64,000 bases of DNA from Henckelia pumila (GCF_033568475.1 NC_133120.1:80638151-80702150); one strand, 5' to 3'; shown: positions 47,715 to 59,638, counted from the first letter of the stretch. Made by a program: numbers and translations. Notes: generated by a model not told the origin, from the letters alone.

Positions 47715-48079
47715 TTTATGGAGCAGATCATGGACTTGGAAGTCGCCCTTCAGCAATAGGACATTCTGGCGGGCCTATTGTCACTCAGGTTTGGGCATGT
47801 ACTTTGAATATTGCTTCTGTTCATTGAATTTAGGAGTTGGATGTTACTGCTTGCACTATTTATTCCTGTAAATATGTCATGTTGATTCCTTGTGGCAGGT
47901 TGCACAGACAATGCAAGTACCACTTGCTTATGCAGATGATATAATTGGAGTTCAGGGAGAAATATTGATTACATTAGACGCACTAGTGGTGACATTCTAA
48001 CTGTGCAAGAGAGTAGGGGCCTGCCTGATGAAATCACCGTAGAGATAAAAGGCACCCCTTCACAAGTTCAACTTGCATT
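47715..48079 (+). pseudogene. Captured KH-domain protein fragment (PCBP/FLK-like), frameshifted
   Basis: Two exon pieces, 47715-47788 and 47899 to about 48079, are joined by an intron with GT...AG ends and keep phase: GSRPSAIGHSGGPIVTQ then VAQTMQVPLAYADDIIGVQG. One base is then missing. The next frame continues IDYIRRTSGDILTVQESRG and DEITVEIKGTPSQVQLA. This is a C-terminal KH domain with the variable GXXG loop region and the LPDEITVEI strand seen in plant poly(C)-binding-like proteins such as FLK or PEPPER relatives. KH domains bind single-stranded RNA. Retention of the intron points to capture at the DNA level. The frameshift means it cannot encode the full domain. Confidence 0.75.
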
Positions 48080-48194
48080 AGAATTTAATTTCGATTGATT
48101 TGTAATACTAAAAAATTGTATATTAAATTTTATTTTTGAAATTTTAAATTTTGGTTTATTTATAATATTGAAAATTTTATATTATTTTTAATTT

Positions 48195-48576
48195 TTTTTT
48201 GTTTTTTAGAATGTCTTTTACTTCGTCAATTAGTGAAATTGCCGAAGTATAAGCATATCTTTTGCTTTGAAAATTTCATTAAAAATCGAAGTAAAAGAAT
48301 ACATTTTACTTCGGCAATTTCTTTAATTGACGAAGTATAAGCATACGTTTTACTTCATAACTTATGAAATGAGCGAAGTAAAATATATGTTTTTACTTCG
48401 GCACCGGTCCAATTCTGCTTCCAAAAAATGACCAAATACTTCGGTAATTTAAGGTATAAGACTTCGGCGATTCAGCGAAGTAAAAAGGTACCCTATTACT
48501 TCACGTGACACTACTTCGGTAATTAAGTGCCTACGACTTCGGTTATTAACCGAAGTCTTAAGCGATTTTTCTACTA

Positions 48577-48579
<3 letters not shown>
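48195..48579. repeat. Right subterminal repeat block of the CACTA element
   Basis: More than ten ACTTCGG, ACTTCGT and CGAAGTA units in both orientations within 370 bp, including the palindromic pair ACTTCGGTTATTAACCGAAG at 48536-48555. It mirrors the left block. Confidence 0.8.

Positions 48580-48613
<34 letters not shown>
48580..48613. repeat. (TA)n microsatellite at the CACTA insertion site
   Basis: An uninterrupted TA run begins with the TAT target duplication, so the element seems to have landed at the edge of a TA repeat. Confidence 0.8.
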
Positions 48614-48615
<2 letters not shown>

Positions 48616-48699
48616 CATCTAAACCAACAAAAAAATATAGATTGTATGCTTACTTTATATTTTTATATATAAATAGATACCGTTTAATAGAACAAGTTT

Positions 48700-48890
48700 T
48701 TTTTTTTTTTTAGAAAGCTCTTTATTTTTGAGCTTATAAGTAATGAGAGTTGCAGTGGAATCAGCAACTTCAGGCATATATGAGAGGCAAGTTTTGCATC
48801 GGTGACTCTACCATCTCTTCTCCGTAGTCGAAGCGCCTTCGAACTCGAGTTAGAAGATGGCGGCGGGTAAGTGGCGGTTAAAGTAGCCAA
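48700..48890 (-). pseudogene. Possible 3' fragment of a processed retrocopy
   Basis: The minus strand has a GC-richer, exon-like stretch opening with ATG 48890 (MATLTATYPPPSSNSSSKAL), then AATAAA, then about 11 bases, then a run of about 15 A. A polyadenylation signal followed at the right distance by an A-tract suggests insertion of a reverse-transcribed mRNA end. I do not recognise the product and found no clear target duplication, so this is tentative. Confidence 0.3.
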
Positions 48891-49441
48891 CCAACTTTAA
48901 AATAAACCATATTTATTTATACATACACTTTTTTTACGATAAAAATTTGCAATATTATTAAGTTTGAAGATTAAAATTCATTATAAGATTTATCAATCAA
49001 AACGAAAAATTATCTTGCTCTCACACACAAAAAAAAAGGGAAAAAATAACAAAATAAAATAGAGAATGTGCAAACGTATTCTCAAAATATCGAGAATATA
49101 AAGGAGTCAACTCAACTCACAAAGTGTCAATTTCTTCCTCTTTACGTTGCCCACACAACTGCCGTCAAACGTCGCCACCTCCACCCCACTAGTCTAGCTT
49201 TTGTATACCATATCTATAATAAAATCTTGTTCTATTTTTCCTTTTTATTTTCTACATATTGCAATTTATCTTAACTTCTTTATTATTTATGTTTAAATCC
49301 CGGAAAAGCTAATTTTGATCATGAATATAGGGGGACTAGTATGCGCTTATTTCCCTTTTTACCATATTTTACAAAGAGGACAGAATGATAATTTTATACA
49401 ATAAACTTTCCCCCATTAACTTTTTTCGTCCACATTTATTA

Positions 49442-49725
49442 AAGGTCAGTTTGAATACAGAAGTTGTGATTTAAAAAAAACGCTTAAATAAGATCAATTT
49501 TTTAACTGTTTTTATTTTTTAAAAAAGCAAAAACAACTTTAGCGTTTGGATAAATGTCGAAAAGTATTTTTATTTAAATTTTTAAATAGAAGTAGAAGCA
49601 TAAGTCTAAAACTATTTTTTTTGACCAAACACTTCATTTTTCAAGAAAAGTATTTTTTAAAAAAAATATTATTTTTTTAAAAAAAGATATTTTTTTGAGT
49701 TGGCTTCTATAATCAAACGCACTCT
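49442..49725. mobile_element. Possible short MITE
   Basis: Left end AGGTCAGTTTGAATACAGAAG and the reverse complement of the right end GAGTGCGTTTGATTATAGAAG match at about 15 of 21 positions. The interior is AT-rich and non-coding. No clean target duplication was found. Confidence 0.4.
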
Positions 49726-50989
49726 AATATCAGTAAGTCATCCATCTTCCCATCTCCCACCAAGATTTATTTCCAAAACTGAAAAATTGGCTATATATAT
49801 ATATAACGATGTTATCTACATTCTACATTTTGCAAGAGCGCGCATATCGTTTTACCTACTGCAACAAAATCGAAAATGTTGATCTTGGCTTTATTTTTTA
49901 GAAAAATGTCAGCTTATTTATTCAATTAATTAAAGTTACTTATTTGTTTCTTTTGAGTTTGAATTGTTGGAAATAATAATAACCATATAACATAGCCAAA
50001 ATCATTATCTCAAATCATTAAGAATAATCTGAAAACTTAAAGCAGAAGCATACCTGAAGTCATGATCTTAAATCTTTAAAGAACGAGTGGTTGATCTTCC
50101 AGATCTACGCGTTCTTCCTGAGAGCCTTTTTGTTTTCTCTCTCGTTCTATTCTAATAATGAGATTAGAGATAGTGAAACATGATACACGTGATCAAAGGA
50201 TCATAACCACGTTATATAGATAATTTTGTTAATTATCTCTGATATTTCTGTTTCAGTCCATCACGAAAATAGAAATTATACTTTAGTCTCTACACATCAA
50301 AGACTCACGTCCTATTAGATACATTAAAAGTCCAATAACTGAAAACTTTAATTGATCACTTTATTTTGGACTTAACTTAATTGATATTTCACAATGCATA
50401 ACTATTCACATATAAGCCCATATAATTTAATTGATCTAACATGAATTTTTCACATTACTTCTTTACTGAAAAGAGTTTTATTTTATTTCTATTTTTTTTC
50501 CTTTTGTGCAGTTGTAGGTTCGACCTCTTGATAAATTTTATTTTTAAAATAGCATTAAGATTCTCATAATCTCATTCACTTAATCAAACTTTTTAAAATT
50601 ATAATCATGTTCATACACAATCAACACATGTAGATTTTACATTTGTAAATTTTTATATTCATTTCATTTTGTGTGCGTGAGCCATGACGACTAACATGAA
50701 TTATATTATAGTGTATTTAGTTCTCTTTTTTTTTTTGGACATATGTAGTGTTTATTTATGCATATATGATATGATTTGATTAGACCTAGATGGTGCTGCA
50801 TGATTATACGTGATTATATATAAAATCTAGTACGAAAAATAGGAGTTAACATATTCTCGATCGATTCTCTACACAATTTCTTTACAAAAAATAAAAATAA
50901 AAATAAAAAATAGAACTATGGCCAGGTATTTCTAATGTACATTACTTATGAAACAAAAAACTCTCAGAAAATTCTAAGTACAGTGCTAC

Positions 50990-53900
50990 TTATAGACATA
51001 GAGGTGAAGATGGATTCCAAGAATTGTGACGCAGAGGTGTCCTCATACCGTCGTGGATGGGAGTTGCTGCATTAATTAAATTTAAAAAGACCAAAAGGTA
51101 TCAGGTAATCTCTTCCATACACCAAAATAACAAAACGAGTCTTGAGATAAACAAAACAGCAAATATTACCTCCAGAATCTCTCATTGGAGTCGCATACCG
51201 ATGAGGCGGAGTTCGAGAAGGATGCAGAGGGGTTTCACTTCTAGAAGGAGTCGAATCGTTCACGCTGACAGAAATGTGACTCCTTTCAACTGCGCAAAAA
51301 GATTTAATCTCAGTAATTAGTCCAAAAATAATCAGATTTACAGAAATATTTCTGCCAGATAACAGGATACTTGCCTGTGACAACCTTCATCTGTGACTCT
51401 AATTCAACCCGAGCCATGGAACCTTTAACTTCTACAACACGACCTTTGCGTCCCTTATAATGACCCCGACGAATTTTAATCACAGCTCCTACTAAGGAAT
51501 CATGACCCCTTCCACCTCCGTGACGTTCTCCAACTGTACAATTCAGATGATTAAAAATGTAACAGATAATTTAAAAGACGATCAACGCCCTCAGCCAACT
51601 AAATAAACAAAAAACCAAAAGCTATTTTTGGTAAGCAGGATGACTGGATGAGAAGTGGATCACATAGTAATCCCAACACATCCTACGTTTGGCAGAGGGC
51701 CACTCCTGGAGCTTTACTCCCCGACATTAGATCGGGGTGGGGCCCACATGTTATGAGAATCAACCAATCCAAAGGTGAGTGGCATTGCCATTCCCCGCGT
51801 TTGGTTAGCACAATTCGGCCAGGTTCATATCAATAGGCCCAGTTGTTCAAGATACTGCTGTTTCATGGTGACGATCAAACATACTGACATAGTGAGTTGG
51901 CTTATCATCCCCCGTAAATTAACAAGTTAAAGGCCCAAAAAGCCCTCTTCTCCCCATCATGTATCTTCAATCTGTTCTCCCCTTTTACTCTAAAATCCAT
52001 CTACAACTTTGACGGACCACTAGTCTGCAAGACTTAGCCCATCAGGGAACCTCCCATTGGGATCTCTATATTTATGGATTATAAAAGTGATGCTTATTTA
52101 ATGAAGATTTTTTTAAAAAAATCCCATGACATTCTCAAAATTACTAACAAGTACGATGGTGGAAGGCGGCTACCAGATCTGAGCAGCAGGTTTGCAAATC
52201 TTGGTTGCAAAAATTGCTTAAAATACTCACTGTTGTGTTGATGTTACATCAAACCAACAATTTAAACAAAGAAAGCTGGTCGAGAGAATGTGCCTAAATC
52301 ACCTTCCATGAGTGCCTTTCCCAATATGTCTACTTTTTTAAGTGAAAGTTGGTTTTATTGAGTGTGTTTTAGTCCACAACACAGAATAGACTTCAACTTT
52401 GAAAAACAAAGCTCGTGATGCTGATGTCATTACTAGTTATTTACTTATTTTGGAACTCAACTAATGAGAACCCTGGTTCTCAATGTTGAAAAACAAGAGT
52501 CAGATGTAGGAAAATCAAAACCATTTTTTGATTACATAGATCGATAAAAATAGAAAATCAGCTAACAAAGGTAAAACTGTCCAATCCTATAAAAAAAAAA
52601 TTAAATATTTGTGTACATTCATCCAAATCAACCAAACGATTTAATAATTATCCCACGCTGTTTGCTAACCTATGAAAACGTATATACTCACTGCATAATC
52701 CTATCGACTAACCAAATGTAGGCAAAGAGATAAACAACGGTTGAAAAGTTAAAGCTGTGAGAACAACTATAACAGTGGAAAAATAATTGGTAGCTAAGTC
52801 TCCCCATCTCTCTATCACACAAACAGACAGAGAAATAGGGAATCACATAGCATAGGTAAAAAAAATTCAACTATTCTTACTTACAATGCATAGGACCACC
52901 TCCAGGAGTTCTCATGGAAGAGTGGGGAGCACGAGGTGGAGTTCCAAAATGGGAAAATCTTGATGTAAACTCATTACCCTGCATCAATAGCAATTTAAAA
53001 TGCAGATAAACACTAAGAAAACACCTCAAACGAAAACAAGAACTTGAGGTCAGATTGAGATCCATACACTCCTATCTCCATTTGCACGTGATCCAGCAAC
53101 CATCATGCAAGATTCAGATTTAACACAAATAAAACCAGCATGCTCCAGGTGATGCCGAACATAAACAAACAGAATTCCTTTGTAGATATGTTCAACGGGA
53201 CCCTGTTTCCCCTGGTATAAGAAAAATTAATTGGCATTGGGAACAAAACAAGCGAACCAGGAGAATGTTTTTCATAATAACAACAAAATCCAGAGTCAAA
53301 AGCTAGCAATATGAGTTGAGTAACATACTCTGCATGGACCCTCCAAAATTTTTACAACATCTTTCACAGACAAAGTGTTCTTGTATAGATCTTTGGCAAA
53401 AAAATTTTTGTCAATCTTGTGTTTAATCTCTCTTAACCTCACAAGTGCAACATCAGGCCTCTCTGGGACACCCTTCAGGACCTGACCAGGTGTAAACCAG
53501 GTTCAGTATGACAATTTTATAATAGTTACAGATTGATAATATGAGCTGCTTACCTGAATAGCCTGGCTCTCAACACGTACTACAACGCCAAAACTATTAT
53601 CACTGCATGGCCATACTTTTAACAAGACTTGCAAAGAAAAATCCAGAAAAGTGAAGTTTGCATAGAAGAAAAAGCTTACTCAAGCAGAACAAGGTCGTGA
53701 AGCTCATAACTACCAATCCGAGTAATGCCTGAGGTGACTTCAGAGCTTTCCACAACGTTATCCGCAAACACGCGGAGCTGGAGCCAGAGAAAACAATAGC
53801 TGAAAAAACATTGTCAACAAAATAGTAACAAAAATTTTAAAGATGATTGACTCACAAGTTCTTTGGTGGTATCTGAAACTATATTCACCACATGGCCTTC

Positions 53901-56167
53901 AACAGAAACAACCATACCGGTCGCACCTTCTGTAGAACCAGATACAACCTTCACATGATTTCCCGGCTCAAAATACTTGCAAAGTTCTTTGTCACTGATC
54001 GCAAGAGTTGTCTGAAAATGAAAACGAAAAACAGCACAAGTTTCTTTAATATACATGATCCACGTCCAAACATAACATTATATAGATATAAGTAGGTAAA
54101 AAATCTTTCAATTTTATTCACATTAAGGCCGCCTTCACGAAGCTTAATATGAACAGCATCTTCTCCAACTTTTTCCACGCATCCTTTAAGGTTTCTCAGA
54201 TCCCCCTTAACAATTATAACTCTATCGCCTTTCATGAAATGACCTTTTCTTCTATTGGCAAAAAGCATCGACGAACTTGATACATCACCACCCCCAGTTT
54301 CACTATGCTGTCCAAATTTCTCAAGCTCATCAAATGTGGGTTGCACATTCAGAGTGCTGAGTGACTTGAGTGACACATTCTTATACAGGAAACCATCTTT
54401 AAACATCAATCCTCCAATTTTTTCATAATAGTCACCGGTAGCAGGATCTCTCTTACGCTCAATACGTATATGCAGTCCTCTAGATTGAACCAAAAATTAA
54501 AAATTCATGTGACAAAATGAAAATATGACCACTGATTGGGAAAAAATAAAACAAAGTAAATTACCGAGCTTCATCAATATTCATAAAACGTGCAGGTGGA
54601 GTAAACGCCTTCTTCTTTGGAATTTCCCTCTCTTCCTGGAAAAAGGCCAACAAGGCTTGTAACACGGATTACATATAAAAACAGTTTTGTTAACAGCATG
54701 TAACTCTTGTGAATGATATATTAGCGAATTTTTTAAAAAAAAATTACATGCAGAACGAGCTCAGTAATAACAATCTATTAGAAAAACATATATAGAAAAG
54801 AGGGAACACATACGATTTTATTGGCTAGAACTTGCAAGTCAATCCTCGGAATTAATTTCACAGCTGCTAACCGCCGGACATTGTCAACATCAGCAACCTT
54901 CCATTAACAAAGAAACAAAAGTTACATATCAAATACTAAAATCATAACGACAAATATTGACAAAGAAGGGGAAAAAAGAGTCCAGCGTACAACATACCTT
55001 AGCAATATCGCCCTTGTAGGTTCCTACCTTCATTCTAACCCATGTTTCTTTAGAAATATCAATGGCTTTAGGCTCAACAGAAAGCACATCGGTCATCTCT
55101 TTAATAGGGACAAGCTTTATCATCCTAGGATAAATATTTCGCATCCCTTTAACAGCCTATAGCATAATCAAACAGAGAGATTTAAATAAATAAAATCAGA
55201 TGAAAACAACCATACCCCAGTCGTCAATCGACAATTAAAAATTTTAAATCACGCAAAATCGCATTCATTCTAAACAAGTAGCAGTTTCATACCTCCCTCA
55301 CATGGGCTTCTTGGTGTGCCTCGACATATATATAATTTTTTAGATGGTCGAGGGCTATGGCAGATGTAATCTGCACTTCAGATCCTTTGTCAATGCACTT
55401 CTGCATTAGACAAACTGCCACCTCCCTTTCACGGCCAATCTATGTTGCACAAAAGATGATCATAATTCATACATAGTACATTAGTGACTACCAGTAAAAT
55501 ACAGAAAGGGATCTTACTCATTAAGTTTTCTCAACTGAATGAATCATCCATTATCATACCTCACATTTCAGCATCCAGAGTTTTGGGTCGCGAACAGAAG
55601 GCAGAAGACCTTGTTGTTCTACGTCCGTTGCCTCCTCTACATACCCCACATCAACTCTCGAAGCATACTTCTTAATAATCATTCTCTCCATTTCTTCGAC
55701 GTCCTCTATCTCGTCTTCGCTTGAAAGCAGCGGGCGCCGATGACTTCGCCTCTCGACTTCAGGTATATCGTCTCCGGTATCGATGAAGTCTATATCATCA
55801 GAACAGCACATAATGATATTCGCAATAAATAAAAAAAAAAGGCCCTCGCAAGGCTCTAATACCATACAAAAAAAACAAATTTATGCGTTCGGTGTGAAAT
55901 TCATTATCCATTGCTCAAGTAACTCTACAAACTGAAAGTTTCGGGCGCAAAAACTTTTTAGGGTTTACGGGAAAAAAAAGAGAGAAGAAAACCCTAACCG
56001 TATTCCCCCTCCTCTTCCTCCTCTTCTTCATCGTCTGAGTCCACAGCAGCCTCCTCGTCAAAGAACCCGGACGCCGCCTTCCTACGCCGCTTCCCTCCGT
56101 AATCCTCATCGTCGTCTTCGTCTTCTTCGGCGCTTCTTTTTCTCTTGTCATCTTCGTATTCCTCCAT
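50990..56167 (-). CDS. SPT5: SPT5 paralogue, 16 exons, C-terminally truncated (about 755 aa)
   Basis: Exons: 56167-55999, 55789-55560, 55439-55293, 55156-54998, 54897-54814, 54635-54565, 54479-54122, 54011-53856, 53777-53680, 53602-53554, 53481-53329, 53211-53068, 52978-52885, 51533-51375, 51289-51170, 51066-50990. The spliced frame is open: 2,268 nt, 755 aa. Order: acidic N-terminus (1-120), NGN domain from DPKLWMLKCE (about 124-215), KOW domains near 218, 368 (FMKGDRVIIVKGDL), 417 (YFEPGNHVKVVSG), 543 and 650, then TP-rich repeats (SETPLHPSRTP, ATPIHDGMRTP) from about 704. After NSWNPSSP the frame runs into LCL and a stop, so the rest of the TP-rich region and the last KOW domain are missing. 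NGN contacts SPT4 and Pol II. It may be a partial tandem copy of the left-edge gene; whether it is expressed is unknown. Confidence 0.88.
51371..51375 (-). other. GC donor of SPT5 intron 14 (GC-AG intron)
   Basis: Exon 14 ends ACAG and the intron starts GCAAGT at 51374. Joining to the acceptor at 51290-51291 keeps the family-conserved reading VVTVERSH. GC-AG introns are a recognised minor variant. No nearby GT donor gives the same reading. Confidence 0.8.
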
Positions 56168-56220
56168 CTCTATAGAATGAATGTGTGTGTGAAAAGCGAA
56201 TGAAATGTATTGGCTTGGGC

Positions 56221-56227
56221 TTTTATA
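56221..56227 (-). promoter_or_regulatory. Possible TATA box of the right SPT5 copy
   Basis: The minus strand reads TATAAAA, about 54 bases upstream of the ATG. This leaves a very short leader, so the assignment is tentative. Confidence 0.35.
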
Positions 56228-57919
56228 CGATACGTTAGGTTCGGAATCCCGACCAAACGAATCCTTTTTTTTATTTGAAATTTATTTTTATATTTTCCTA
56301 AACTAATATTTTTTTTTTTAAAATCTGCAATCATAATAAAGAAACCATGAAAATAATATTCAATTTTTATCTCAATTTAATATGATATTATTTAAATGAT
56401 AATCAATAACTATGAAACCACATCTCCAATTATCAAATGTATATGTAGAAGAAATAATTAAAATTTATGTACTATATTATATACATGTAAAACGTGTGTA
56501 AATTAATATTTTTATTAAGTAAAAAAAAAAAAGCTTAGTAAATATGCAAGTACATAACTACGTTATATATAAAGTTGAGATTCTTAGTGGTTGGACTCTT
56601 TGACATTAATTGACTTTTACGAGAATACCTTTGTCAACTTAGAAAATTAATATTTAATTTAATTTAAAACATCAGTAAATTATAATTATCATATACCATC
56701 AACTTTCAAAAGTCTAAATATTCATTATTATCCCACCAAATTACATATTATATATATATAATGTTATCCAAATGATAATAACAACAATAAAACCGCTTGC
56801 TCCAATTATTATATGCACATGTATAAGAAATAATTAAAATTTATGTATTATATTACACACACAAAATGTGTGTAAGGTTATCTAGTATACAATAAAAAAA
56901 TATTTTATTTTTTATTTTGTTTGTATAAAACATATATCGCGCATGTCACGATCGGCTAGTATATACTAATATCTCGTTTGTGAGATGTACCAATACGAAG
57001 TGTTATTTTATATCAACAATGATTATAATTGGTCAATATAAGTGTTTGGATATAATTAAAATTATTGATATAATATAATCAATATATTTATTTTTTTTAA
57101 TATTGTTATAAAAAATATTGTATAATATAATCATTATATTTAACTTAATTTTCAATAAAATCAAAATTATTAGGCAAATTAGTCATTTTATATGACTTCA
57201 TCTTTTTTAACCATTAGATGTTTTGTTATTCACCAAAATGACATTCAATTTGTATTGTTTGATATTTTTTATTACAGAAATAACACCCACTTTATAATAT
57301 CTATTGCATGTTTGTGATTATTTGTTTAGAAAAATGCTGTATTTTTTTTGGTATTTTAAAATTTACAATATATTTTGTTTTCTGTTTTTGTTAAAAAAAA
57401 AAAAAATTGTATAAGCACATAACACATACAACTGAATACTAGTATATACAAACGAACAAGATATATAGATTAATTTTCAAAAATATTAAATCAAATGAAT
57501 TGAACTTGTCGAATCATCTTTCATTCGATAGTCGTTAATTTGACGAGGAACTTGTCAATAAAATTTATAGTAGAGTAATTACCTTGTAATTTTCAGACCT
57601 TACAAATTAAAATCATGTCACCTTTATTGGCCGAAAACATCACATATATTATAATAATGTATGTGAACAAGATTAGCTATGCAATCATGTTTAGCCGATT
57701 GTGGGTTTTTTTTCCATGACAAGAGACATACTCATTATTTGGGACAACAAGCCTTCAAATTAGTTTTGATCCAATTCCCAAATAAATATAATGGTCGTTG
57801 CTATAATTTCATCCACGATCGAGATGGTGCAGGTTTTTTTTTTTTTTACCGTGGTAATGGTGTTAAGGGCATCGGTTTCAAGAAAAGAGGAACGATAAAT
57901 TATTGTTTCTAAATATATA

Positions 57920-58247
57920 AGTATGGAAAAACTACAATATTGGTCCGATAAATTTATCAATTTGTGATTTTGGTCTTTTATGTTTTCAAAATTCAGTTTT
58001 AGTCTTGTATGTTTTGGTTATTTTTTTTTTGTAATTTTAGTTTTTTTCATTGAAAATGTTGACATGACACGCTATACACTCCAACTTTACATGAGTGCTG
58101 CATTTGCGTCACATCTGGCTCATGTCGGAAAAAAATGATAATATTACAAAAAAACAAAAATAATTGACTAAAACTTAAATCTAACAACATAGAAGACCGA
58201 TTTCGTAAAATGATAAACAATGAGACAAAAAAAAAAACAATTTTCCC
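57920..58247. repeat. Imperfect fold-back element
   Basis: The left half (GATTTTGGTCTTTTATGTTT, then TTTTAGTCTTGTATG) resembles the reverse complement of the right half (GAAATCGGTCTTCTATG, then TTTTAGTCAATTATT), with the centre near 58090. This resembles common plant fold-back MITEs. No target duplication is assigned. Confidence 0.4.
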
Positions 58248-58368
58248 GGATTACACACAAAGTTATACATTGCTTTTTGAGATTATGAAATCATCCTAAT
58301 TAATGCACTTTAATTTTTTGGGGTGGTTTTGTAATCTCAGAAGCAATGTGTAATTTTGTTTGTAACCC
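58248..58368. repeat. Inverted repeat, about 48-bp arms (MITE-like hairpin)
   Basis: Left arm begins GGATTACACACAAAGTTATA. The right arm, reverse-complemented, begins GGGTTACAAACAAAATTACA. The arms match at roughly 80 percent around a loop of about 25 bp. Confidence 0.6.
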
Positions 58369-59629
58369 TCATTGTACATATAATATTTTTCATATTAGTA
58401 AAATAATAATAATAATAAATATTACTAAATATATATAATACAAGTATTTGAGACAAATAAAAAAAAATTACTTATATAATCGAGATGAAGATAGTTGTTG
58501 TCCACCAAGGGGTGCAATTATGGAAATTTGACAGCTAGAATTGAAGGGGGACAAAAACAGTATCGAGATAATGTAATGGTCTGCATAAACCAGTGCCTTA
58601 GTAGTGGCTCGTGTTATGAGTTATACATCTGATAATAATTTTCACATATATGAATATATTTTGCATATATTATGAGATATGTGAAAATTTGCAAAATTTA
58701 TACATGAAGTACTAGATTTGAATAATTAGTTAATGACATATATTATACACTGAAACTCAATCAAATAAAAACTAACAAACTTTTCGAATTTTCTAATTGA
58801 ATTGAATTTTTATTTGACAACCAATTTGATCATGTGATCAAATTACAAGTGAGTCATGATATAGATAGAAAACACAATATTAACTATTAATCTTAGAAAA
58901 GCAAAACACATTATTATAATATTTCAAAACATGAAAAGATATCAAGAAATAATTAATTTCTTTCACAATGAATGCAAAATATAACGATATAATATCAAAA
59001 TCTCACGATACAATAACATAATATCACGACATAATTGTTGTAAATATCGTTGTACGGTATACTGGTTGTAACTTTAGCATTATTCTAAATTAAATCAAAT
59101 GAATACATTTAAAAAAAAAATTAGTTGGGGTGGGAATTGTCTTGTTATAATACATTAGCACATATCATATTTATTTTCCTTTTTCTATATTTAAAGAGTT
59201 GTGGATTGCCATTTTTCCGTTTGTGTCGGTTTAAAATTAGAGATGCGAAAGCAATTGACACTTATTTGAAAAGATGACGGGGTCACGGGGAGGTGCTTTA
59301 ATCTTATAGTGTCTCCACATGCAATAAATATTTCTCAAATCGCTAATATCGAAACAGCGACTTTAGGCGTTTATACATGGTTTTAAATAATAAATATCAT
59401 AACCATGAGCATGCATAACACACAATCGAACAAATCGACGATTGTCATTTTATCAAAAGTCATAGCTAGATTATGGAATTAGGTAGTGGTTGGACTTTAA
59501 TTTGAGTTTTTTTCCATAAAATTTTGAAATTTTGTGGGTTTGAGATAACGTGGCTCGATGGTACATCGATTATTGAATCGCAAACGTAGCTAGTTAGGAT
59601 TCTTTTGGTTCTATTTAATGCTCCCTCGT

Positions 59630-59638
59630 CTATATATT
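59630..59638 (+). promoter_or_regulatory. Probable TATA box of the SWEET gene
   Basis: CTATATATTAA lies about 110 bases upstream of the start codon, leaving room for a short leader that contains a three-codon upstream frame at 59671-59682. Confidence 0.55.

Larger units (their letters stand above)
33846..48579. mobile_element. CACTA (En/Spm-type) element with captured gene fragments, split by gypsy C
   Basis: Left end CACTAGTAGAATTTTCGC and right end GCGATTTTTCTACTAGTG are near-perfect inverted repeats with the CACTA signature, flanked by TAT (33843-33845, 48580-48582). Both ends carry many copies of ACTTCGG or CCGAAGT in both orientations, as expected of transposase-binding subterminal repeats. 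Its own DNA is 33846-36743 and 45701-48579, about 5.8 kb. I see no CACTA transposase. Instead it holds gene-like pieces with preserved introns, one of them KH-domain DNA, so it is a non-autonomous, gene-capturing member. Confidence 0.88.
48583..50989. other. Region between the CACTA element and the 3' end of the truncated SPT5 copy
   Basis: Mostly AT-rich DNA with no supported gene. It contains a possible processed retrocopy (48700-48890), a possible MITE (49442-49725) and several homopolymer tracts. There is no SPT5-like coding sequence downstream of the truncated gene. Confidence 0.5.
56270..59600. other. Intergenic region between SPT5 and SWEET, with fold-back and repeated segments
   Basis: This is AT-rich DNA without a supported gene. 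Segments near 56393-56503 and 56769-56880 are diverged direct repeats sharing AAGAAATAATTAAAATTTAT. A fold-back region lies at 57920-58247 and a tight inverted repeat at 58248-58368. The remainder shows nothing I can name. Confidence 0.45.

Noticed and set aside
54929..55144. Separate small gene
   Set aside because: It is exon 4 of the SPT5 paralogue (NGN to first KOW) extended into intron sequence.
56940..56985. Possible Helitron 3' end (CGATCGG then CTAGT)
   Set aside because: The hairpin is too short and no matching 5' end or helicase was seen.
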